NCBI RefSeq assembly: GCF_002211305.1
Contig: NZ_LOKW01000008.1
Location: 83,514-147,513, forward strand
DNA length: 64,000 nucleotides
Origin: Rhizobium sp. R634
GTDB taxonomy: Bacteria; Pseudomonadota; Alphaproteobacteria; Rhizobiales; Rhizobiaceae
Direction of reading: 5' to 3'
Shown: one piece after another, positions 8,185 through 15,573 of the stretch
Numbering within the stretch: the first letter of the stretch is position 1
Layout of the letters: each line of letters begins with the position of its first letter
Translations under genes and position numbers: made by a program
Notes under the pieces: model-generated
What the model was told of the DNA's origin: nothing
What the model saw: the letters and a program-made list of their open reading frames with translations, nothing else
Database searches by the model: none

Positions 8185-9093
8185 TCAATGGCCTCCGGCG
8201 TTGCCAGCCGTCGTCAGCGCCGCCTTGTGCGCCACGAAGAAATCCTTCAGCGGCTGCGGCTGTCTGCCGGTCAGCTTGGTGAAATCGCCGGTGACGATGT
8301 CGAAGTTGCCGGCGCGGATGTTGGCGTCGGCGGAGACCAGCATGTCGGCGACGAAGCCGGGGAGGCCGGCGCCGCGCATGCCCTGGCCGAGCTGTTCGTC
8401 ATTGACGTCGATCACTTCGAGCGGCTTGCCTGATGCTTCGGCGACGATGGCGGCGATCTCGCGGTTGTTGAGCGACACTGCGCCGGTCAGCGTGTAGGTG
8501 GCGCTTTCGGAGGTGCCGGAGGCAAGGGCTGCGGCAATCGCCAGCGCGCAGTCGTCACGCGAAATGGTTGCGACCTTGCCGTTGCCGGTGGCGCTGTACC
8601 ATTTGCCGCCCTGCAGGTTATGCGGCATGCTGTGCAGGTAATTGTCGTGATACCAGGCGTCGCGGATGATCGTGTAGGCAATGCCGCTTGCCTTGATGGC
8701 GTTTTCGGTGCCGAGATGGTCGGGCGCGAAGGTGACGAGCGAGTTGTCCGGCGCCGGCATCGAGGTATAGGCGATGTGCTTGACGCCTGCCTTGGCGGCA
8801 GCGGCGACGGCGGCCTTGTGCTGGGCGAGGCGCTTGCCGGGGGTGTCGAGCGCATCGGTGCTGATGATCAGCAGCCGGTCGATGCCGGCGAAGGCCTGTT
8901 CCAGGCCGGCGGCATCATCGAAATCGGCCTTGCGGGTGACGACACCCTTGCTGGCGAGCCCGGCGAGCTTCTCCGGGCTGCGAGTCGCCGCGACGATCTT
9001 GCCGGGGGCGACATGATAGGTCTCGATGAGGTGATGGATGACGCGCTGGCCGAGCTGCCCGGCGGCGCCGGTGACCAGGATGGTTTCGCTCAT
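8185..9093 (-). CDS. QorB-like NAD(P)H:quinone oxidoreductase / NmrA-family SDR
   Basis: 302 aa. N-terminal NAD(P)-binding motif LVTGAAGQLGQRVIHHL; an NADPH-type basic residue follows beta-2 (AATRSPEKL). Then ADFDD, IDRLLIISTD, and the NmrA/QorB region HIAYTSMPAPDNS and GIAYTIIRDAWYHDNYL. Length and layout match E. coli YtfG (QorB), which reduces quinones and acts in redox homeostasis. It is divergent from an HxlR regulator, the same pairing as ytfG-ytfH in E. coli, which supports the call. Preceded by AAAGGAAACGACCT before the ATG. Confidence 0.88.
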   Translation of the reverse strand: MSETILVTGAAGQLGQRVIHHLIETYHVAPGKIVAATRSPEKLAGLASKGVVTRKADFDDAAGLEQAFAGIDRLLIISTDALDTPGKRLAQHKAAVAAAAKAGVKHIAYTSMPAPDNSLVTFAPDHLGTENAIKASGIAYTIIRDAWYHDNYLHSMPHNLQGGKWYSATGNGKVATISRDDCALAIAAALASGTSESATYTLTGAVSLNNREIAAIVAEASGKPLEVIDVNDEQLGQGMRGAGLPGFVADMLVSADANIRAGNFDIVTGDFTKLTGRQPQPLKDFFVAHKAALTTAGNAGGH

Positions 9094-9119
9094 AGGTCGT
9101 TTCCTTTTGCGTTTAGCTG

Positions 9120-9134
9120 GTCTCGAAAAGAGAC
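9120..9134. promoter_or_regulatory. Candidate HxlR operator
   Basis: GTCTC-GAAAA-GAGAC, a perfect 5-bp-arm dyad, lies 26 bp upstream of the quinone reductase ATG and 80 bp from the HxlR ATG. The position suits repression of the reductase gene by the divergent HxlR protein. Prediction only. Confidence 0.45.
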
Positions 9135-9213
9135 TAACGCTAGATTGGGAATTGACCTCGCGGTGTAAAGAAGGCAGTTTTTCGGCTGTAAGTTACCAGA
9201 AGGGAACCAGCAG

Positions 9214-9630
9214 ATGAGCGGCGCAGTCCTCAGTCTGAAGAACAGGATGCCGGGCGCGCGGCGCGAGATCGATCTTGCCGGCCTCGATTTTTCCAATTGC
9301 CCGGTCCGGGACATGATGCAGCAGATCGGCGGAAAATGGTCGACGCTGCTGCTGGAAGTGCTGGCCGCCGAGCCCCGCCGCTTCGGCGAACTCAGGCGGA
9401 TGCTTCCCGATATTTCGCAGCGCATGCTGACGCAGACGCTGCGCGACCTGCAGCGGGACGGCTATATCGGCCGCGAGGTCTTCCCGACGAAGCCGCCGAG
9501 CGTCGAATATTCGATGACCGATTTGGGCCACTCGCTCTACCAGCCGCTGTCGCAGCTGTTGAATTGGGCGGAAGCGAACCACGATGCCGTGCGCGCTGCC
9601 CGCTCGCGTTTCGATTCAGCCGAAGGCTAG
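9214..9630 (+). CDS. HxlR-family transcriptional regulator
   Basis: 138 aa, a single winged-helix HxlR domain: FSNCPVRDMMQQIGGKWSTL (residue ~29 Cys, the common redox-sensing position), LLLEVLAAEPRRFGELRRML, then DISQRMLTQTLRDLQRDGYI and the wing with PPSVEYSMTDLG. AAGGGAACCAGCAG precedes the ATG. Divergent from the qorB-like gene. HxlR relatives such as QorR/YodB sense quinones or diamide through the N-terminal Cys, which would match this target. Confidence 0.92.
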   Translation: MSGAVLSLKNRMPGARREIDLAGLDFSNCPVRDMMQQIGGKWSTLLLEVLAAEPRRFGELRRMLPDISQRMLTQTLRDLQRDGYIGREVFPTKPPSVEYSMTDLGHSLYQPLSQLLNWAEANHDAVRAARSRFDSAEG

Positions 9631-9743
9631 AGCGTGATGCCGAAAAGTGTGAGCGGTTTTCGGACGACATCATGCTCTAACTCTTTAATTTAGAACAGGA
9701 TTCAGATTTTAGGCCAACCGGGCCTAAAATCATCCTGTTCTAG
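9629..9743. repeat. Rhizobial repeat with two hairpins (family F)
   Basis: The first hairpin pairs TAGAGCGTGATG (from 9629) with CATCATGCTCTA (to 9680). The second pairs TAGAACAGGATTCAGATTTT with AAATCATCCTGTTCTA around a GGCC-AACC-GGGCC core. It begins on the stop codon of the HxlR gene and may terminate it. Elements of this sequence are widespread between genes in Rhizobium (general knowledge, not checked here). Confidence 0.8.
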
Positions 9744-9751
9744 AGCCTCTG

Positions 9752-9982
9752 TCACTTCGCGCGCGTAAACAGCGCGCGAAACAGTTCCTCCGACCGCTGC
9801 AATCCTTCGTCGCTCAGAACGACCGACTTGGCCTTGCCTGCGGGATTGGCGATTAGACCCTTCTTGTACAGACGATCCATGACGTCCCAGTCGAAGCCTT
9901 TCCAGGCGCGATCGCCGTCATGCAGTGTCAGCCAGAGCAAAGCGAGAACGGCATCGTCGATCTTTTCTTCATCCATTTCCAT
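9752..9982 (-). CDS. DUF6429-family small protein
   Basis: 76 aa. The sequence MDEEKIDDAVLALLWLTLHD, RAWKGFDWDVMDRLYKKGLI and KAKSVVLSDEGL matches the DUF6429 pattern: a small, acidic, winged-helix-like domain with no known function. There is no signal peptide or membrane segment, so it should be cytoplasmic. GGAGGG lies 11 nt upstream of the ATG. It stands alone and leftward between a repeat element and the MFS gene. Confidence 0.8.
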   Translation of the reverse strand: MEMDEEKIDDAVLALLWLTLHDGDRAWKGFDWDVMDRLYKKGLIANPAGKAKSVVLSDEGLQRSEELFRALFTRAK

Positions 9983-10089
9983 GCCGGAAGCATCCCTCCA
10001 AGAACGAGAAAACCCTGTCGTGTTCTCACTTTAGCTCACGAATGATCGTGAGATCGACTCCGATTTCCGGGATTATGCGTCGGGTCGGC

Positions 10090-11298
10090 TCACCTGCCGC
10101 GCCCTTCCGTCAAAAATAGCAGGAAGGCGAGCGCCGGAAAGGCGAAGCCGATCCAGGCGGTCATCGTCCAGCCGCCCGTCGCATAGGCCCAGCCGCCGAG
10201 CGCCGAACCGAGCGCGCCGCCGGCAAAGAAGGTCGCCATGAAGAGGCCGTTCAGCCGGCTGCGATGTTCCGGGTTCAGGCCATAGATGGCGCGCTGGCCG
10301 CAGACGAGATTGGTCGTCACGCCGAAATCGAGCGCGATCGCCGCCACTGTCAGCAGGACCAGGGCGGTAAGCGAGCCATCGCTCGCGAAATGGCTGATCA
10401 GGAAGGAGGCCATGCCGAGCAGCATGGCGATCGTCGAGGCGATCTTCGTCATGCCGCGATCGGCAAGCCGGCCGGCGATCGGCGAGGCGATAGCGCCGGC
10501 CGCACCCGCAAGCGCGAAGAGGGCGATGCCGTTTTGCGTCAGGCCGAAGGCCGGGCTGGCAAGCAGCAGCGGCGTCGTCGTCCAGAACAGGCTGAAGGCG
10601 CCGAACATGCCGGCCTGATAGAGGGCGCGGCGCTGCAGCACGCGCGAGGTCAGCGCCAGATGCGCCATCGAGGCAAGCAGTTCGCCGTAGCCGAGCTTGG
10701 TCTTCGGCACGCGGACCGGCAGGTTGGCGCGCAGGACGATGGCGAGCACGAGCATCAGTGCGGCGGTGACGTAATAGACCATGTGCCAGGAAGAGGCCTC
10801 GGCGACGAAGCTCGCGAAGGGGCGGGCGAGCATGATGCCGCAGAGCAGGCCGCTCATGACGTTGCCGACGACCTGGCCGCGTGTGGCATCCGGCGCCATG
10901 TTGGCGGCGAAGGGCACGAGCACCTGGACGGCGACCGAGGCAAGGCCGATCGACAGCGAGGCGGTGAGGAACATGGCGGGCGTCGAAGAGAGCGCGGCGC
11001 CGATCAGGGCGAGAGCCGAGACGGCAATCAGCAGCAGCACCAGGCGGCGGTTTTCGGTGAGGTCGCCGAGCGGCACGATCAGCAGCAGGCCGAGGCCGTA
11101 GCCGATCTGCGTCAGCGTGACGATCAGGCCGGTGGCGGCCGGCGTGAAGCCGAGATCGGCGCTGATCGGGCCGGCGAGCGGCTGGCCGTAATAAAGATTG
11201 GCGGCCACCAGCCCGCAGGCGGCGGCGAAAAGGAAGGTGAGCCAGGGGGATAGCGCTCGTGGAATGGTATTATCCGGGGTGGTGGCTGAAATGCTCAT
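10090..11298 (-). CDS. MFS transporter, drug/metabolite efflux type
   Basis: 402 aa with about twelve hydrophobic segments. The N-terminal half has ANLYYGQPLAGPI, a signature of a YnfM/AraJ-like MFS group, and GDLTENRRLVLLL as the loop 2-3 motif A. Start chosen at the ATG at 11298, where CCGGAG lies 6 nt upstream; a longer form has no RBS and would add a non-hydrophobic stub. Located 117 bp downstream of a TetR gene in the same direction, so it is likely the TetR target. The substrate is unknown. Confidence 0.88.
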   Translation of the reverse strand: MSISATTPDNTIPRALSPWLTFLFAAACGLVAANLYYGQPLAGPISADLGFTPAATGLIVTLTQIGYGLGLLLIVPLGDLTENRRLVLLLIAVSALALIGAALSSTPAMFLTASLSIGLASVAVQVLVPFAANMAPDATRGQVVGNVMSGLLCGIMLARPFASFVAEASSWHMVYYVTAALMLVLAIVLRANLPVRVPKTKLGYGELLASMAHLALTSRVLQRRALYQAGMFGAFSLFWTTTPLLLASPAFGLTQNGIALFALAGAAGAIASPIAGRLADRGMTKIASTIAMLLGMASFLISHFASDGSLTALVLLTVAAIALDFGVTTNLVCGQRAIYGLNPEHRSRLNGLFMATFFAGGALGSALGGWAYATGGWTMTAWIGFAFPALAFLLFLTEGRGR

Positions 11299-11415
11299 CA
11301 GAAACTCCGGTATGATTGAAAGGATTAGTCGCAAATCGTCTTACCGCCGCCACCCGTTTCCTGCCGCGGCGCTGGGGGCTAACTCCCGGGAGCGCCGGTC
11401 ATCACCGGGGGAGTG

Positions 11416-12039
11416 TCATGTCACCAGTTTCATCGCGGCTTCGGCGGCGGCCGCCATTTCTTCGCCGCTGCGGCCCGTCTTGCCGATGACGCGCATGCCC
11501 TTGGTGAGGCAGAGAAGCGCCAAAGAGGTTGCGGAGACATCGACATCCGAAGAAATCGAGCCGTCGGCTTGGCCAAGGCGGATCAGGGCGGCCAAAAGCG
11601 TCTCGTCGGTCATGAAGGCGGTGGCGACGCGTTCGGCCGCCTCTTCGTCGAAGAGAGCGAGGTCGCCGGCGCTGCCGACGACGAGGCAGCCCTGCCTGCC
11701 GATTTCGCCATGGGACGAGCCGGCAAAGAAGGTGATCAGCGCATGGAGCTTGTCGCGGCCGGTCTCGACGCTTGCGAGTTCGGCGTCGAGCAGGCCGCGG
11801 CGCACGGCACGGTAACGATCGAAGGCGGCAAGGAAGACGCCGCGCTTGTCCTTGAACGCCTTGTAGATGCTCCCGGAGGCAAGGCCCATCGCCTCGGTCA
11901 GATCGCTGATCGAGGCGGCGTGGTAGCCGCGCTCGGAAAAGACCTGCAGGGCCGCATCCAATGCGGCGTCCATATCGAACGCGCGCGGGCGGCCGCGGCT
12001 GCGGGTTGTTTCATCCAATTTGAGGCTGGCGTCGGTCAT
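11416..12039 (-). CDS. TetR/AcrR-family transcriptional repressor
   Basis: 207 aa. N-terminal TetR HTH (residues ~20-65: AALQVFSERGYHAASISDLT, MGLASGSIYKAFKDKRGVF). The C-terminal helical ligand domain includes GCLVVGSAGDLALFD, typical of the AcrR-like group with a conserved G-C-L. It directly precedes the MFS gene and is preceded by a 16-bp palindrome (12052-12067). Autoregulation and control of the transporter are likely. Confidence 0.92.
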   Translation of the reverse strand: MTDASLKLDETTRSRGRPRAFDMDAALDAALQVFSERGYHAASISDLTEAMGLASGSIYKAFKDKRGVFLAAFDRYRAVRRGLLDAELASVETGRDKLHALITFFAGSSHGEIGRQGCLVVGSAGDLALFDEEAAERVATAFMTDETLLAALIRLGQADGSISSDVDVSATSLALLCLTKGMRVIGKTGRSGEEMAAAAEAAMKLVT

Positions 12040-12051
12040 GACGCCTAATTA

Positions 12052-12067
12052 GGAAATGATCGTTTCC
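12052..12067. promoter_or_regulatory. Candidate TetR operator palindrome
   Basis: GGAAATGATCGTTTCC: 5-bp perfect outer arms (GGAAA/TTTCC) around TGATCG, 13 bp upstream of the tetR ATG. It lies in the 60-bp gap after the MarR-GNAT gene, so the tetR-MFS pair probably has its own promoter here. Confidence 0.6.
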
Positions 12068-12099
12068 AAATCAAGCGAAACTTTTGAGACGCAGCAAAT

Positions 12100-13017
12100 T
12101 CAGAGGTTGAGCACCCAGGTCTGGCCGTTCGCCTCGGGGCCGAACATCCTATGTCTCTCCTCGGAGACAAGGCGGAATCCGGATTTGATGTAGATGGCGC
12201 GGGCGGTCTCCAGCATGTCGTTGGTCCAGAGCGAAAGCTCGCGATAACCCTTCTGCCGGCAAAAGCGGATGCATTCGTCGACCAGCAGCTTGCCGAGCCC
12301 GAGGCCGCGGGCCGCCTTGTCGACATAGAGCAGCCGCAGCTTGGCGATGCCGTCGCCGCCATTGGCGACGAGTACCGAGCCGACATTGACGCCGCCGCGC
12401 TCGGCGATCCAGCAATATTCCATGGCGGGATCGAAATTGGCGAGGAATTTGCCGGCGACCTCGGCGACTAGCGCCTCGAAGCGCAGGTCCCAGCCATACT
12501 CCTCGGCATAGAAGCGCCCCTGGCTCTGGACGATCCAGCCGATATCGCCGGCGCGGTGAGGGCGGATGATGGCGGGGGCGGGCTTGGCGGCCGGGTCGAG
12601 CAGGGCGCGGATCGTGTCCATGGCCGAGACGACGGCCTGCGGCTCGCCGGTGGCGAGAGTGTCGAAACGGGCGGCGATCTGGGCATTGGCGCGCCGGCCG
12701 AGTTCCTCGAATTCTCCACGTCCCCGCTCGGTGACAGCGATAATCTGGCTGCGCAGATCGGCCGGATCGGGGTTCGTTTCGATCAGTCCTTCGGCGCGGA
12801 AACGCTTGAGGATGCGGCTGAGATAGGCCGGGTCGAGATGCAGGTCGCGGACAAGCGCTGCGGCGCTGATGCCCTCATGCGAGCCGATCTCGAAAAGGAT
12901 GCGGGCATCCGTCAGCGTATAGGGCGAGTCGAGATAGGCCTTGTTCAGCAGGCCGAGGAAATTCGTGTAGAAGCGGTTGAAATCGCGGGCGGTTTCGATG
13001 AGGGCGGTGTCGGACAT
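12100..13017 (-). CDS. MarR-type regulator fused to GNAT acetyltransferase
   Basis: 305 aa. Residues 1-145 are a MarR winged helix (YTLTDARILFEIGSHEGISA, LDPAYLSRILKRFRAEGLIE, then the wing with RSQIIAVTERG). Residues ~150-305 are a GNAT domain: IIRPHRAGDIGWIV, then KLRLLYVDKAARGLGLGKLL with the acetyl-CoA R/Q-x-x-G-x-G/A loop, and ARAIYIKSGFRLV. This bifunctional layout recurs in bacteria; the substrate is undefined. It is leftward. Its promoter region contains a 79-bp repeat (13075-13153) and a perfect TTGACT-G-AGTCAA dyad (13224-13236). Confidence 0.9.
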   Translation of the reverse strand: MSDTALIETARDFNRFYTNFLGLLNKAYLDSPYTLTDARILFEIGSHEGISAAALVRDLHLDPAYLSRILKRFRAEGLIETNPDPADLRSQIIAVTERGRGEFEELGRRANAQIAARFDTLATGEPQAVVSAMDTIRALLDPAAKPAPAIIRPHRAGDIGWIVQSQGRFYAEEYGWDLRFEALVAEVAGKFLANFDPAMEYCWIAERGGVNVGSVLVANGGDGIAKLRLLYVDKAARGLGLGKLLVDECIRFCRQKGYRELSLWTNDMLETARAIYIKSGFRLVSEERHRMFGPEANGQTWVLNL

Positions 13018-13074
13018 GGTGATCTCCGGATGGAGATTTCACCAGCTGCTGACAAGGCTCGCCCCTCGCTCGGC

Positions 13075-13153
13075 GTCATCCTCGGCCTTGTGCCGAGGAT
13101 CTGCTGCCCTATCGAACGGAGGCAGATGCTCGGGACAAGCCCGAGCATGACGG
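13075..13153. repeat. Rhizobial repeat family B, copy 1
   Basis: A 79-bp element that starts GTCATCCTCGGCC and ends CCGAGCATGAC-GG. It holds three small stems (CCTCGGC/GCCGAGG, CTGCC/GGCAG, GCTCGGG/CCCGAGC) closed by GTCAT/ATGAC. It matches 76 of 79 bases with 35800-35878. It lies in the leader of the MarR-GNAT gene, 58 bp upstream of its ATG. Confidence 0.9.
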
Positions 13154-13223
13154 AAGAGAGGTTGGCGAGTGTCCGAACAAGCTGACGAAAATCTCCTGAC
13201 GGAAATGTTTGTCATGCATTTAC

Positions 13224-13236
13224 TTGACTGAGTCAA
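13224..13236. promoter_or_regulatory. Candidate MarR operator
   Basis: TTGACT-G-AGTCAA, a perfect 6-bp-arm dyad with a one-base centre, is the sort of sequence MarR proteins bind. On the minus strand TTGACT could also be a -35 hexamer. It is about 207 bp upstream of the MarR-GNAT ATG, with the family B repeat in between. Confidence 0.4.
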
Positions 13237-13253
13237 TTAAATTGTGGCTGCCG

Positions 13254-13973
13254 TTACGCCGCCTCTTCTGCGTCTTCTTCCTCCGCGCCAAGCGCGAAAT
13301 CGACGGCCGCCCGGGCATGGATCGTCGTGGTGTCGAAGCCCGGCAGCGGCAGGCGGTCGGGGTCGAGGATCAGGCAGATCTCGGTGCAGCCGAGGATGAT
13401 GCTGTCGGCGCCGCTTGCCGCGGCGCGATCGATGATATCGATCAGCTTTTCGCGCGAGCTGTCGTGCACCCTGCCGGCGCAGAGTTCGTTGAAGATGATG
13501 TCGTGCACGCTGGTGCGATCGGCGGCTTCGGGCACCATGACGTCGAGGCCGAGGCTCTTCATGCGGTCGGTATAGAAACCGTGCTCCATGGTGTAGCGCG
13601 TGGCGAGCAGCAGCGGCCGCTTGCGGCCGGCCGCATGCAGCGATTTCGCCGTTTCGTCGATGATGTGGATCAGCGGCACGGACACCCTGGCGGCGACCTC
13701 GTCGGCGATCAGATGCATGGTGTTGGTGCAGATCAGGACGCAGCCGGCACCGCCAGCCTGCAGGCGCTCCGCCACATCGCCGAGGCGGCGGGCGGCTCCG
13801 GCCCAGTCTCCGGCCTTCTGCAGCGCGACGATCTCCTCGAAATTGACCGAGTGCAGGATGAGCTCGGCCGAAGCGAGGCCGCCTCGGCGGGCGCGCACCA
13901 TCTCGTTGGCCAGGCGGTAATAGACCGCAGAACTTTCGAAACTCATGCCGCCGATCAGGCCGATCGTTTCCAT
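13254..13973 (-). CDS. Aspartate/glutamate racemase family protein
   Basis: 239 aa from the ATG at 13973 (METIGLIGGMSFESSAVYY). This is the conserved N-terminus of aspartate racemases; the longer upstream frame runs through the divergent Lrp gene and is not coding. The two catalytic cysteines are present: CVLICTNTMHL (~84) and SIILGCTEICLI (~195). PLP-independent racemisation of Asp or Glu, or a related amino acid, is expected in the cytoplasm. Divergent from an Lrp/AsnC regulator, which fits amino-acid metabolism. The C-terminus is acidic (GAEEEDAEEAA). Confidence 0.92.
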   Translation of the reverse strand: METIGLIGGMSFESSAVYYRLANEMVRARRGGLASAELILHSVNFEEIVALQKAGDWAGAARRLGDVAERLQAGGAGCVLICTNTMHLIADEVAARVSVPLIHIIDETAKSLHAAGRKRPLLLATRYTMEHGFYTDRMKSLGLDVMVPEAADRTSVHDIIFNELCAGRVHDSSREKLIDIIDRAAASGADSIILGCTEICLILDPDRLPLPGFDTTTIHARAAVDFALGAEEEDAEEAA

Positions 13974-14127
13974 CTCTTCATGCTCCCATGCTGCGAGTTT
14001 CGAAAATGATGCCGCAAGGGTCGCGCGGCGTGTTTGCGTTGTTTGTCCTTTGTGAGGTAAGCGTGCTATTATTTTGCATGTTTTGGCTAAACAGTGCAAA
14101 TTTAGGGCGCAAGGTTCATTTCGCACA

Positions 14128-14592
14128 ATGCTTGACGATCGCGACAGACGCATTCTCGACATGCTGCAAAGAGATGCCGGCATATCCGTAACGGACCTTG
14201 CCGAACGAGTGGCGCTTTCGGTCTCGGCCTGTTCCCGGCGCATCCAGCGGCTGGAGGAGAGCGGGCATATCCTGCGGCGCATCATCGTGCTCGACCGCGA
14301 AAAGATGGGCGTGCCGACGACGGTCTTCGCGCTTGTCAAGACGGCGCACCATTCCGACGAGTGGACGGAAACCTTCCGCCGGATCATCAGCGACATCCCT
14401 GAAATTGTCGAGGCGCACCGGCTGACCGGCAATCACGATTACATCCTGAAGATCGTGCTGCCGCGCGTCGAGCATTACGATGTCATCTATAAGCAGATCG
14501 TGCGCAAGCTGGAACTCTTCGACGTCTCCGCGTCGATCTCGATGGAAGAATTGAAACACGGATTGGGCATACCCGTGGGCTATGTGCGCTGA
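14128..14592 (+). CDS. Lrp/AsnC-family transcriptional regulator
   Basis: 154 aa. N-terminal HTH (MLDDRDRRILDMLQRDAGIS, LAERVALSVSACSRRIQRLE) and a C-terminal RAM domain (VFALVKTAHHSDEW, VEAHRLTGNHDYILKIVLP). The start at 14128 gives the usual Lrp N-terminus; a start 54 bp earlier is possible but adds no conserved residues. Divergent from the racemase, with 154 bp between the two starts, so it likely controls the racemase in response to an amino acid. Confidence 0.92.
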   Translation: MLDDRDRRILDMLQRDAGISVTDLAERVALSVSACSRRIQRLEESGHILRRIIVLDREKMGVPTTVFALVKTAHHSDEWTETFRRIISDIPEIVEAHRLTGNHDYILKIVLPRVEHYDVIYKQIVRKLELFDVSASISMEELKHGLGIPVGYVR

Positions 14593-14710
14593 GCCATCGC
14601 CTGGGGAAGAGCCGTCAATCTTCCGCGCCATCGACAGCAAATAATTTGTCCGGATACGGAACAATTTTCGACAAATTGCGTTCCCCTATGGTTCAAGAGG
14701 GGGAAGATGT

Positions 14711-14742
14711 GTCCTCCTCCTGAGGAGTAGAGGAGGACAGTC
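14711..14742 (+). promoter_or_regulatory. Hairpin sequestering the BA14K ribosome binding site
   Basis: GTCCTCCTC (14711-14719) can pair perfectly with GAGGAGGAC (14730-14738), which contains the Shine-Dalgarno AGGAGG, a few bases from the ATG at 14743. An alternative smaller hairpin CTCC-TGA-GGAG (within 14716-14726) would free the SD. Two mutually exclusive folds over the SD suggest translational control. The function is inferred. Confidence 0.5.
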
Positions 14743-15261
14743 ATGAGAAAGCTAACCGTTGCCGCGTTATGCTTGATCATGGGGATTCCCGGCGTCACCC
14801 CGGCCCAGGCGTTTCCGGCTATCAATCCACCCAGGATCGAAGCTCAGCAGCAGATAGAGCATGTGCAATGGCGTGGCCGAGGCGGCTACTACCGCGGCGG
14901 ATATCACGGGGGGCATCACCATAATGGATCGGGCTGGGGCTGGGCCTTGGGTGGTCTGGCCGTCGGCACGATCATCGGCGGCGCATTGGCGCAGCCCTAT
15001 TACGGCTCGTATTACGGTTCGCCCTACGGCTATTATGGCTCGCCTTACCGCTATTACGGCTCGCCCTACCGCTATGGTCCGCCATACCGGTATTACGGCC
15101 GCTATTATGGCCGGCCCTACCGCACCTATGCGGCGCCTGCCTATTATGGAAGGGGAGGCCATGAGGCCTGGTGCTACTCGCGCTATCGTTCGTACAGGGC
15201 TTATGACAATACCTTCCAGCCCTATAACGGACCGCGCCGCCAGTGCATCGGTCCCTATTGA
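14743..15261 (+). CDS. BA14K-family exported protein with Tyr/Gly-rich repeats
   Basis: 172 aa. Signal peptide MRKLTVAALCLIMGIPGVTPAQA. Next come a Gly/His/Arg-rich stretch, one hydrophobic segment (WALGGLAVGTIIGGALA) and a run of YYGSPYRYYGSPYR-type repeats (~88-135). The C-terminal BA14K signature is WCYSRYRSYRAYDNTFQPY followed by GPRRQCIGPY. The family is named for a Brucella 14-kDa immunoreactive lectin-like protein; an envelope or periplasmic location is likely. The SD lies in a hairpin (14711-14738). It is followed by a palindromic repeat at 15306. Confidence 0.9.
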   Translation: MRKLTVAALCLIMGIPGVTPAQAFPAINPPRIEAQQQIEHVQWRGRGGYYRGGYHGGHHHNGSGWGWALGGLAVGTIIGGALAQPYYGSYYGSPYGYYGSPYRYYGSPYRYGPPYRYYGRYYGRPYRTYAAPAYYGRGGHEAWCYSRYRSYRAYDNTFQPYNGPRRQCIGPY

Positions 15262-15305
15262 TCGGCAGTTCCGCATCCGCGCTGTGAACTGGTTCCAGGC
15301 TGACT

Positions 15306-15350
15306 GAAGCGCGCCGCATCATGCGACGCGCTCTAAGCTATTTGTTTTGA
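15306..15350. repeat. Palindromic repeat, possible terminator after the BA14K gene
   Basis: AGCGCGCCGCATCATGCGAC followed by GCGCTCTAAGC folds as a GCGCG/CGCGC hairpin with an inner GCAT/ATGC, then CTATTTGTTTTG as a loose T-rich tail. It resembles widespread rhizobial intergenic palindromes. Downstream, 15351-15573 carries no recognisable gene and presumably the promoter of the NADH dehydrogenase gene. Confidence 0.6.
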
Positions 15351-15573
15351 CGCCTGGCGGTATCCCGTAACTGCGGCACGCTTCCCGATGATATGCATGA
15401 ACGTCTTGCGACCGCCGAAGCTCGGCCCGGACGGGCGAAACTGTGCCTGATGTCCGCCCCGCAGACTTCGCTTGACTGCCGGAGGCGCAGGGCAGACATG
15501 CCGAAACGGTGCTTGCAACCTTCTCCGCGAAGGCCAAATTGACGTTCAGCAAAATGGCGCAAAAGGGTAGGTC

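Noticed and set aside
13974..14432. Extension of the racemase frame into the Lrp gene
   Set aside because: The family N-terminus METIGLIGGMSFES begins at 13973 and the Lrp gene on the other strand is convincing.
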